Shown: in pieces, positions 32,440-39,967 of the stretch
How the letters are laid out: the number at the start of each line of letters is the position of its first letter
How positions within the stretch are numbered: position 1 is the first letter of the stretch
DNA from: Halobacteriovorax sp.
Lineage (GTDB): Bacteria > Bdellovibrionota > Bacteriovoracia > Bacteriovoracales > Bacteriovoracaceae
Assembly (NCBI GenBank): GCA_002720865.1
Contig: PBIO01000014.1
Coordinates: forward strand, 682,001 to 746,000
Direction: 5' to 3'
DNA length: 64,000 nt
Made by a program: the position numbers and the translations under genes
Notes under the pieces: model-generated
The model's database searches: none
The model's input: only the letters and a program-made list of their open reading frames with translations
What the model was told of the DNA's origin: nothing

Positions 32440-34788
32440 GTGAAGTCAGTTCATTTTTCTAGTGTTCATAAATTTTTTGTCTTTGTCGGTGTCGTCTCAA
32501 TTATAAGTATTGGGTATGGGATTAAGAACTTCTGGTTCGATGGATCTCATAATATAGAAAATGTTGCGAGAACTTATGAGACTGCGGTTAAGTTTAATAG
32601 GTTAAAGGACTACAAGCATGTTTCTAAGATTAAAACCTTAGCTGAACAAGACAGGGCCAGAGAGTCTATCAAGATTGCTGAAGAGTTTGGAAAACAAATT
32701 AAAGCTATTAATACTGATGTTGATTCTGAATCATACCAGCTCCTTCATAAATCTCTACTTGAATCAAAAAAGTCTTTAGTAGGTATGATTTCTAATCCCG
32801 AACTTAAGAAAATAATTGGGGTCTTAAAAACTAAAGTGACTGGCTTTAGAATGTTTGCTCAGAATAATTACTGGAGAAGGTTAACAAGGAATGGAAAACG
32901 CTTAGAAGCGAAGTTGCAGCATCACCCTTCAAAAAGTCCTGGATACTATACTTATGAAAGGATAAGAGGTCTTCAGAATAGCCTTTCTAGGGATGTCGCC
33001 TTTATGGAAAAAATCACAGAAAGTTCAGTATTAAAATCTGCTGATAAAGCCAGAATACTTCTAAGATTAAAAGCTCTTAAAACAGAAATTGAAATGCTTG
33101 GAAACTACAAAGAAAATCTTAAGTCTTTCTCAAGCTCTGTGATCGATCTAAGAGAGAAGTATATTAAATGGAGCAACGAAGTAGGTCCTAGTATAGTAAA
33201 TAAAAGACTAAATCTTGAATCTGGATCAAGGAATATTCTCTTTGGCTTAATTGCTTTTTTAAGTTTTCTAATAGCCTCTGTTGCCGGGAGCTTTTATTTT
33301 CTAAAAAGAGATCGCATAAATAATGCGATTGAAAGTGAAAGAGAAACGGTTTCAATTCTTAAGAATCATATCTTACCAATCGAAGTTAAACCTGTGGCAG
33401 ATGGAACTCCTGAGTTTCAAAGGGAGCTCGATAAGTACCGCGAATATATTCATAAAAGAATGAGTTTTGGGACAGTCTTTCAAGATGCCATGCCTTTTTC
33501 TTCGATGCTTCTTGATTCAAACTTAAATCTTGTTTGGGCCAATGGACATTTTTATGAATCATGGAATTTAGAAAATAAAAAAGAAGACTCTCTTACTTGG
33601 GACTACTTACAACGCTTTACGAACTTAGGTGAAAATGACCCAATCTTTGAGGCCATAGAGCACGATATTGCGGGAATTTATCAGATTCAGGTTAAGGCAG
33701 ATAAGCAGCAAGAATCAGCGCCTTTTGAGATGTATGTATCTCCCGTTCAGTATGCCGGGCAAAAAAGGCTAATGGTAATCTTTTATCCACTTAGAACTTT
33801 AGAGGATACTCTTAGTAATCAAACTAAAAGTTTGGTTGGACCTGTTTCAAGAACTCTTGACGCCCTATCTAGTAATAAATACGATTCTGATTTTCAAGAA
33901 AAGATAGCTAGTGATTTTGAAGTAGCAGGAATTTCAAATATTTTTGATAAGTTTCAAGATTTTCATAAAAAGATTACGGCAGAAAAAGAAGGACTCATCG
34001 CAGAGATTGATGATTTAGACCTTCAAATTACTGATTATCAAAAATCAATTAGCGATGTCGCCGAGTTAACAAAATTTAAAGAAGATCTTCAAAACCTCAT
34101 TAGCGAAAATTTTAGAGTTGCTAAAGGAACTATTATTAAGTCGGTTGAAATGAGAAATGAAATCGAAAGATTATTTTCTGAAAGTATGAAAACGACTAAG
34201 GAACTTTATAGAGAACAAGATGATCTCATCGTAGCTTCGAGTAGGATTCAAAATGTTCTTAGTGAAAATGAAAAAGCCTTTGATACTGTAATGGGGCATA
34301 AGGAAAATCTCAAAGAATTGAAATCGCTAGTTGAAGATTATAGAACTCGAATGATAAGGACGGTTGAGCAGACTCTAATTTTTAATAAGAGTATAGACCC
34401 TCAATTCGAGCAAGCATTAGACAAAATTAAGATGGAAGTAAGAGGTTTTGACTCAACTCTAAAAGAATTTAGCCAAGTCGTACAAACAATGGATGTATGC
34501 TTATCAAAGGTAGGGCTAATTTTAGAAAGAACTGAAACACCTGAACTTACTGAAGTGAGAAAAAGGTTTGACTCATACCGAGAGTTTATTGAAACCAATA
34601 TGTACGATTCTCAAATTATCGGTCAAGAAAGTGAAGTTGTTGATGAAACAATGGTCGCCGCACTTAAGAACCTTTATGATAGCTTTGCCGAAGATGGCAA
34701 TGTAACCAAAGAAATCAAGTTTATCGTAGAAAACGATATGCAAGAGGCTGCAAAACCAACCACCTCTTTTCCAGAGATGAATGCTTAA
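32440..34788 (+). CDS. Membrane protein with periplasmic helical sensor, PAS and coiled coil
   Basis: This 782-residue protein has a first helix at about 10-28, a mostly helical periplasmic region, a second helix at about 264-287, a PAS-like domain at about 342-455 (FQDAMPFSSMLLDSNLNLVW, ANGHFYESWN) and then 300 residues of heptad-rich coiled coil. The layout is that of a chemoreceptor, but the methyl-accepting hairpin motif (near E/D-EIAxQTN..LLALNAAI) is absent, and there is no kinase or cyclase domain. GTG 32440 is preferred to GTG 32434 because GGAG lies five bases before it. It may sense a signal and present a scaffold; no partner is evident. Its stop overlaps that of coaE. Confidence 0.85.
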   Translation: MKSVHFSSVHKFFVFVGVVSIISIGYGIKNFWFDGSHNIENVARTYETAVKFNRLKDYKHVSKIKTLAEQDRARESIKIAEEFGKQIKAINTDVDSESYQLLHKSLLESKKSLVGMISNPELKKIIGVLKTKVTGFRMFAQNNYWRRLTRNGKRLEAKLQHHPSKSPGYYTYERIRGLQNSLSRDVAFMEKITESSVLKSADKARILLRLKALKTEIEMLGNYKENLKSFSSSVIDLREKYIKWSNEVGPSIVNKRLNLESGSRNILFGLIAFLSFLIASVAGSFYFLKRDRINNAIESERETVSILKNHILPIEVKPVADGTPEFQRELDKYREYIHKRMSFGTVFQDAMPFSSMLLDSNLNLVWANGHFYESWNLENKKEDSLTWDYLQRFTNLGENDPIFEAIEHDIAGIYQIQVKADKQQESAPFEMYVSPVQYAGQKRLMVIFYPLRTLEDTLSNQTKSLVGPVSRTLDALSSNKYDSDFQEKIASDFEVAGISNIFDKFQDFHKKITAEKEGLIAEIDDLDLQITDYQKSISDVAELTKFKEDLQNLISENFRVAKGTIIKSVEMRNEIERLFSESMKTTKELYREQDDLIVASSRIQNVLSENEKAFDTVMGHKENLKELKSLVEDYRTRMIRTVEQTLIFNKSIDPQFEQALDKIKMEVRGFDSTLKEFSQVVQTMDVCLSKVGLILERTETPELTEVRKRFDSYREFIETNMYDSQIIGQESEVVDETMVAALKNLYDSFAEDGNVTKEIKFIVENDMQEAAKPTTSFPEMNA

Positions 34789-35423
34789 GATATTTTTTTT
34801 AGAAGCTTTTTAAAATTAGAATTTAACTCATCAAGGCCGCGACTATTATCTATGATAAAGTCAGCGGCTTCTTTTTTATCTTCAATATCTATTTGAGCTG
34901 AGAGAATCTTTTCAGCCAACTCAAGATTGGTACCATCTCTTTCTAGAAGGCGTTTGACTTGAATTTCCCTTGGGGCATATACACAAATAGAAATGTCCAC
35001 GAGTGGAGCGAGTCCTTTTTCAAAGAGAAGAGGAACGTCGTAAACCATTAAACTAGGGTTTTTAAACATAGAATAATGTTCTTTAAACGCCTCAGACATT
35101 CGAGCATAAATAAACTGTTCTATTTTTTCTCGGTTGGAATCTTCTGAAAAGGCGATTTTTCTAAGAATAGAAAAGTCGACCTCATTTTTATTGACGGCCG
35201 AAGGCCAGTTTTCGTTAATAAATTTTATCGTTTCGATTTTTTCATAAACTGTTTTAACCAGGGCATCAGCGCTGACAACTGGAATACCTTCTTTAGCAAA
35301 AAGCCTAGAGACTGTGGTTTTTCCAGTCGCGATTCCGCCTGTCAGACCAATTACAGGGTGAGCGACTTGATAAAGTCTATCTTCAGGTTTTAGTTTTACT
35401 AGTTCATCCTTAAGCTTTTTCAT
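34785..35423 (-). CDS. coaE: Dephospho-CoA kinase
   Basis: This 212-residue enzyme phosphorylates the ribose 3'-OH of dephospho-CoA, the last step of CoA synthesis. A 22-residue head precedes the P-loop GLTGGIATGKTTVSRLF (K35), then VVSADALVKTVY, the lid-region VYDVPLLFEKGL and the adenine-side VYAPREIQVKRLLERD. All family motifs are present. It overlaps the 3' end of mazG by 14 bases and shares a TTAA stop overlap with the convergent PAS protein gene. Five other CoA-pathway genes lie 20 kb away. Confidence 0.96.
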   Translation of the reverse strand: MKKLKDELVKLKPEDRLYQVAHPVIGLTGGIATGKTTVSRLFAKEGIPVVSADALVKTVYEKIETIKFINENWPSAVNKNEVDFSILRKIAFSEDSNREKIEQFIYARMSEAFKEHYSMFKNPSLMVYDVPLLFEKGLAPLVDISICVYAPREIQVKRLLERDGTNLELAEKILSAQIDIEDKKEAADFIIDNSRGLDELNSNFKKLLKKIS

Positions 35424-36216
35424 TCATTTTTACCTGGTCCCAATAATGATCCATTTGTTCTTGGTTCATATTGTTTATATCTTTGCCAGCCTCTTTAATT
35501 AAACTTTCCATCTGCTGAAATCTTTTGAGGAATTTTTTATTCGCTTGTCGGCAGGCTTCTTCTGGATCGATATCCAAATGACGGGCAAGCTGAGCTGCGG
35601 AAAAGAGAAAGTCGCCCATCTCTTCAAACAAGCGCTCTTGATTAACACTTCCACCATTTTCCATTGGACCAATTTCTTCTTTAAGCTCTTGCCACTCCTC
35701 TTCCACTTTATAAGCAACCTGAGAAGCATTATCCCAATCAAATTTTATCTTTTTCGTTTTCTTTCCAATTTTATTGGCCGCAAAAAGCGCAGGGAACTTA
35801 AGATAGGAATCATCAATCAAACTTTTTTCCGTTTCACCTTTTTCTGTTTTCTTAATTTCTTCCCAATTTGAAACGACTTGATCAGCATCTATGTTTTTAT
35901 CTTCAGATTCAAAAACATGAGGATGTCTTCGAATCATTTTATCAGCTAAGTTTTTTGAAACAGATTCAATATCAAAATTGTTTTCTTCCGAGGCAAACTG
36001 ACAATGAAGAAGTACTTGAAGAAGGACGTCACCAATCTCATCTTCCATTTCTTTAGGATTGCCATCTTCAACCGCAGCAATAAACTCATAGGACTCTTCG
36101 ATTAAGTACTTGAGAAGCGAGCTATGAGTTTGCTTTAAATCCCAAGGGCAACCGCCATTTGGGTCTCTTAATTTTTTGACGACCTGTGTAAGGCGCGAAA
36201 ATTCGGGCATTTCCAT
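35410..36216 (-). CDS. mazG: Nucleoside triphosphate pyrophosphohydrolase MazG
   Basis: This 268-residue all-alpha NTP pyrophosphatase cleans up unwanted nucleoside triphosphates. Two tandem MazG domains are seen: the first with CPWDLKQTHSSLLKYLIEES and EDEIGDVLLQVLLHC (EExxE plus ExxD metal sites), the second with VEEEWQELKEE and EEMGDFLFSAAQLARHLDID. The ATG at 36216 has AAAGGTGA upstream and begins near the conserved LRDPNGGCPWD; the frame is open further to 36288. It precedes coaE on the same strand and is divergent from ybeY. Confidence 0.95.
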   Translation of the reverse strand: MEMPEFSRLTQVVKKLRDPNGGCPWDLKQTHSSLLKYLIEESYEFIAAVEDGNPKEMEDEIGDVLLQVLLHCQFASEENNFDIESVSKNLADKMIRRHPHVFESEDKNIDADQVVSNWEEIKKTEKGETEKSLIDDSYLKFPALFAANKIGKKTKKIKFDWDNASQVAYKVEEEWQELKEEIGPMENGGSVNQERLFEEMGDFLFSAAQLARHLDIDPEEACRQANKKFLKRFQQMESLIKEAGKDINNMNQEQMDHYWDQVKMNEKA

Positions 36217-36273
36217 TCGTTTCACCTTTGATTTCATTGTCAGATGTACCTTACTATAGGTAAACGGAAAGTT

Positions 36274-36816
36274 ATGATTGTTCAACAAATCAAAAATAAC
36301 AGCTTCACTTTGGAGCTCATCGATACAAGCCGAAACAACCCATGGGTTAAGAAGGCCAAGTTAAAGCGCTATTTAAGTGCTTGTTTACCTGTGTTTGAGG
36401 ATTTTGTCTTAAACAAGAAAGGGCTTGGGCTTAAGTCTCACGGGGTGAAAGAAATAGAAATGACTCTAACACTTTGTGGTGCACAAAAAATTAGAAGCTT
36501 AAACAAAGAGTATAGAAATAAAGATAAGAAAACAGATGTGCTCTCGTTCCCTGTCCATGAGCAACTAAGGGAAGGTGAAGACCTTATGCTAATGGGCGTG
36601 CTAAACTTGGGAGACGTTATTATCTGTAAGGAAGTGGCCGTAAAACAAGCTGGGGAATTTGAGATTGACCTAGAGGGTGAGACAGTACATCTTTTGGTTC
36701 ACGGTTTTCTTCATGTTCTTGGATACGATCATGAAATTTCTGAAGCTGAAGAGAAGATAATGCAAGATTTAGAAAATACGTTGTTAAAAAAAATATCAAA
36801 GCGATTAAAGAGGTAA
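36274..36816 (+). CDS. ybeY: Endoribonuclease YbeY
   Basis: This 180-residue metal-dependent RNase acts in 16S rRNA 3' maturation and ribosome quality control. The catalytic zinc motif HGFLHVLGYDH (H143, H147, H153) is intact, and RNKDKKTDVLSFPV and LGDVIICKEVA match the family core. ATG 36274 follows GGAAAG; the frame is open from 36244, which would add ten residues. prfB begins two bases after its stop, so the two are coupled. Confidence 0.95.
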   Translation: MIVQQIKNNSFTLELIDTSRNNPWVKKAKLKRYLSACLPVFEDFVLNKKGLGLKSHGVKEIEMTLTLCGAQKIRSLNKEYRNKDKKTDVLSFPVHEQLREGEDLMLMGVLNLGDVIICKEVAVKQAGEFEIDLEGETVHLLVHGFLHVLGYDHEISEAEEKIMQDLENTLLKKISKRLKR

Positions 36817-36818
36817 TA

Positions 36819-37971
36819 GTGGATCAGGCAATTAAAATTAAATTAGATGAATGTAAGTCCGATATTAAATCTTACGAAGATAAACTCGCCTCACTCCGGA
36901 GGTCGCTTTGAAATTGATCAAAAAAACCATCGCTTAAAAGAGATAGCAGACTTAGAGGCCCTAGAGGGTTTCTGGGAGGATTCTGATCATGCCTCTAAGA
37001 TTCAAAAAGAAAAATCCTTAATTCAAGATGTTACGAATACTTATAATAAACTCCAAGAACTTTGGGATGAGTTCGAAGTACTAGTCGAGTTTGCTGAATC
37101 AGATGGTGATGAAGCATCTGCAACCGAGGCTGCAGTAATATACGAAAACTTTTTAGAAGCTTTTTTAAAAGCAGAACAAAAGGTACTACTTTCTGAAGAA
37201 GTGGATCCAAATAATGCCATCATTTCAATCAATGCTGGAGCTGGAGGGACTGAATCATGTGATTGGGCCTCGATGCTCTACAGGATGTTAACGAGATGGG
37301 CAGAATCTAAAAAATTTAAAATCCAAGTACTCGATGTTCAGGATGGTGATTCCGCCGGAATTAAATCAGCAACTTTTACTGTAACTGGTAACTATGCCTA
37401 CGGACTTATGAAATCTGAATCTGGTGTTCATAGGCTTGTTCGAATTTCGCCTTTTGATAGTAATGCTAGAAGGCATACAAGCTTTGCTTCCGTTTTTGTT
37501 TCTCCGGAAATAGATGATGATATAGAAATTGATATTCAGGATAAAGATTTAAGAATTGATGTCTATCGCTCAGGCGGAGCTGGTGGTCAGTCTGTTAACA
37601 CGACGGATTCCGCAGTAAGAATTACCCATAATCCTTCTGGGTTAGTTGTGACCTGCCAAAATGAGAGAAGTCAGCTTCAAAACAAAATTCAGGCCATGAA
37701 GGTATTGAGGTCGCGCTTGTACGATCTTGAAATGGAAAAGAAAAAAGCTAAAGAGGCTGAGCAAGAGGCAAATAAAAAGGAAATTGGTTGGGGGGCACAA
37801 ATTAGAAGTTATGTTCTTCATCCCTATAAAATGGTCAAAGACCACAGAACAAATTGTGAAATGGGACAAGCTGAAAGAGTTCTTGACGGAGATCTCGATA
37901 GCTTTATGGATTCTTTTTTAAGATGGCAGGTCCATAAAGAAATTCCTGAGGGAGCGAGCGACGATGTTTAA
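36819..37971 (+). CDS. prfB: Peptide chain release factor 2 (programmed +1 frameshift)
   Basis: RF2 ends translation at UGA and UAA. The gene is read as 36819-36908 joined to 36910-37971, 383 residues. The first 30 codons start at GTG 36819, two bases after ybeY and with AAAGAGGT upstream; they end in CTT followed by an in-frame TGA (36909-36911). Skipping one base gives CTT GAA and restores the long frame. The product has the RF2 tripeptide SPF (residues 210-212) that reads stop codons, and GGQ (255-257) that triggers peptide release. The 3' end overlaps the next gene by eight bases. ATG 36847 in the downstream frame is not the true start. Confidence 0.96.
36898..36911 (+). promoter_or_regulatory. 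prfB: Programmed +1 frameshift signal of prfB
   Basis: The site reads GGAGG (a Shine-Dalgarno-like stimulator, 36899-36903 region), three bases of spacing, then CTTTGA. This is the classical arrangement in which low RF2 stalls the ribosome at UGA and favours a +1 slip on CUU-U, so RF2 controls its own level. Confidence 0.95.
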
Positions 37972-39172
37972 AGACTTCTTTAGCGTTCTCTTTTTAGAAA
38001 AGTCATCTTTTCGATTTGCCATCGGTGCTTTAGTTGGTTTTTCATTTTCTATAGCTGTTATTCTGTCTACGGTAGCCATAATGGATGGTTTTGTTAAAAC
38101 CTTAAAATTTGGCCTTAAAGAATCTACTGGAGATATTTCTTTTTATTCAAGAGATGGATTTTTTAGCTTGCGAGGTCAACCTCTTGATACCTTAGAATCA
38201 ATGAACGTAGACAAGTATACGGGCTTTGTTCAATCAGAGGGATTCGTTATCGTAAACGAAAGTTCTAAAGGAGTACTTGTTAAAGGAGTTGACACTAAAT
38301 CTTTTTCTGAAGTTACGGGAATACCTACGAAACTCAATAGCGGAGAAGTTAGGCTAGGTATAGAATTAGCAAAGTTTTTAAAAGTTAAAGCTGGAGACTT
38401 TATCACAATTGCTTTTGGTAAAGGGAATAAAGACTTGAATGGTCTTCCCCTCCTTCAAAGGTATAAAGTTGCAGGTGTTGTAGATCATGGAATCTATCCA
38501 AAAAATTTAAGATTAATGTATATGAACTTGGTAGAACTCCAGCAAGTTCTTGGCATCGAGAATGAAATCAATATGGTTTCTTTAAAAATTCCAGAATCGG
38601 AAAGTGTTAATTTTAATAATAATCCCAATCTCTATACCGAAAAAGTTCAAACCTCAGTCAATGAGCTAAGGGAGGCACTGGGTTTTGAGTATTCTGTTCA
38701 ACCTTTTTGGAATGAATTCTCTACGTTAATTAGCGCAGTAAAACATGAAAAATTTATGATCGGTCTTATCCTTCAAATTATCGTGGTTATTTCGATCTTT
38801 AATATCGTCGCTTTTATTATTTTTGTTAATGAAAAAAGAAGCCGGGAAATGTTTTTGTTTAAGGCCCTTGGAATGAGTCAGGCAAAAATGAGTGAGACCT
38901 GGTATAAATTTGTTTTAATTCTTTGGCTTAGCTCTTGTGTGCTTTCCATTGGGTTAGTTCAGCTTTTTGGTATTGGCCTTGAGCACTTAGCTATATTTCA
39001 ATTGCCCGGAGACGTATATAGGCTTGGAACAATTAAAATTTCTTTAGAAGTTACAGATTATGTAGTCGTTTTTGCTTTATCCTTAGTTTGGCTTTTATTA
39101 CTATCTTGGTTTAGCATGAGAAGACTTAGAAAGCGTTCGATTCTACACGGACTGCGAAGGGAATTTGCGTGA
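37964..39172 (+). CDS. lolC: LolC/E-type lipoprotein-releasing permease
   Basis: This 402-residue inner membrane permease belongs to the FtsX/MacB family and extracts lipoproteins for transfer to the outer membrane. It has one N-terminal helix (FAIGALVGFSFSIAVILSTV), the typical LolC start DGFVKTLKFGLKESTGDISF, a periplasmic domain of about 210 residues, and three C-terminal helices with the loop FVNEKRSREMFLFKALGMSQ. It overlaps prfB by eight bases and lolD by four. Only one permease gene is present, so it may act as a homodimer. LolC and LolE cannot be told apart here. Confidence 0.9.
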   Translation: MFKDFFSVLFLEKSSFRFAIGALVGFSFSIAVILSTVAIMDGFVKTLKFGLKESTGDISFYSRDGFFSLRGQPLDTLESMNVDKYTGFVQSEGFVIVNESSKGVLVKGVDTKSFSEVTGIPTKLNSGEVRLGIELAKFLKVKAGDFITIAFGKGNKDLNGLPLLQRYKVAGVVDHGIYPKNLRLMYMNLVELQQVLGIENEINMVSLKIPESESVNFNNNPNLYTEKVQTSVNELREALGFEYSVQPFWNEFSTLISAVKHEKFMIGLILQIIVVISIFNIVAFIIFVNEKRSREMFLFKALGMSQAKMSETWYKFVLILWLSSCVLSIGLVQLFGIGLEHLAIFQLPGDVYRLGTIKISLEVTDYVVVFALSLVWLLLLSWFSMRRLRKRSILHGLRREFA

Positions 39173-39846
39173 GTTTTATTCAAGTTCAAAATTTAAAAAA
39201 GAATTTTGGAAAAGTTTTTGCTTTGAATGGGGTCTCTGTAAATCTTGAAGCTGGTGAACAGTACGCTATTCAAGGTTCGAGTGGCTCGGGAAAAAGTACT
39301 CTCTTATATTTACTTGGAGGTCTAGATCGCCCAAGTGAAGGAACAATTGAAATTGCAGGAAGAGATTTATCAAAACTAAATGATGAGCAAATGGCCAAGT
39401 TTAGAAATAGTGAAGTGGGTTTTGTTTTTCAATTTCACTTTCTCCTTCCGTCCATGAATTGCTTAGATAATATTCTCCTGCCGGCGAAAATTGGTGGAGT
39501 GAGTCAAGCAAACCTGAAGAGTGAAGTTGAAAATTTGGCAGAGCGTTTAAAAGTTTCTCACTGTTTAAAAAAATATCCTTTTGAATTATCCGGGGGAGAG
39601 CAGCAGCGAGTCAATATCATTAGGGCTTTGTCTTTAAAGCCAAAAATATTGCTTTGCGATGAGCCCACTGGAAACCTTGATTCAGAGAATAGTATGAATG
39701 TGGCCCAAATCCTTAAAACATTGGCCCTAGACTTTGGCTCAACGCTTCTTGTTGTGACTCATGACAATATCGTGGCAAAAGAATTTGATAACCAACTTTT
39801 CATGAAGGATGGTCTAATGCAGGATGGCCTTCCTGCGCTGCCATAA
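39169..39846 (+). CDS. lolD: Lipoprotein-releasing ABC ATPase LolD
   Basis: This 225-residue ABC ATPase powers the Lol permease. Walker A is QGSSGSGKSTLLYLLGG, the Q-loop GFVFQFHFLLPSMN, the signature LSGGEQQRVNIIRAL, and Walker B ILLCDEPTGNLD, followed by the H-loop LVVTHD. These match the LolD/MacB group. GTG 39169 overlaps the permease stop (GTGA), showing translational coupling. Confidence 0.94.
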   Translation: MSFIQVQNLKKNFGKVFALNGVSVNLEAGEQYAIQGSSGSGKSTLLYLLGGLDRPSEGTIEIAGRDLSKLNDEQMAKFRNSEVGFVFQFHFLLPSMNCLDNILLPAKIGGVSQANLKSEVENLAERLKVSHCLKKYPFELSGGEQQRVNIIRALSLKPKILLCDEPTGNLDSENSMNVAQILKTLALDFGSTLLVVTHDNIVAKEFDNQLFMKDGLMQDGLPALP

Positions 39847-39967
39847 TCTTTTTTTCGCTTTGTAAGAATACAAAATTATTGGTATTTTCCAATACCGGTG
39901 CTTTTTATTCTAGTAATCTACTGAGGTAGAAAAACACCGCAATTAATTTTTTTACTATAGAGGGACA

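Noticed and set aside
36847-36909. ATG 36847 as the prfB start
   Set aside because: It lies in the post-shift frame; the conserved frameshift site and the GTG start with ribosome binding site at 36819 explain the N-terminus better.
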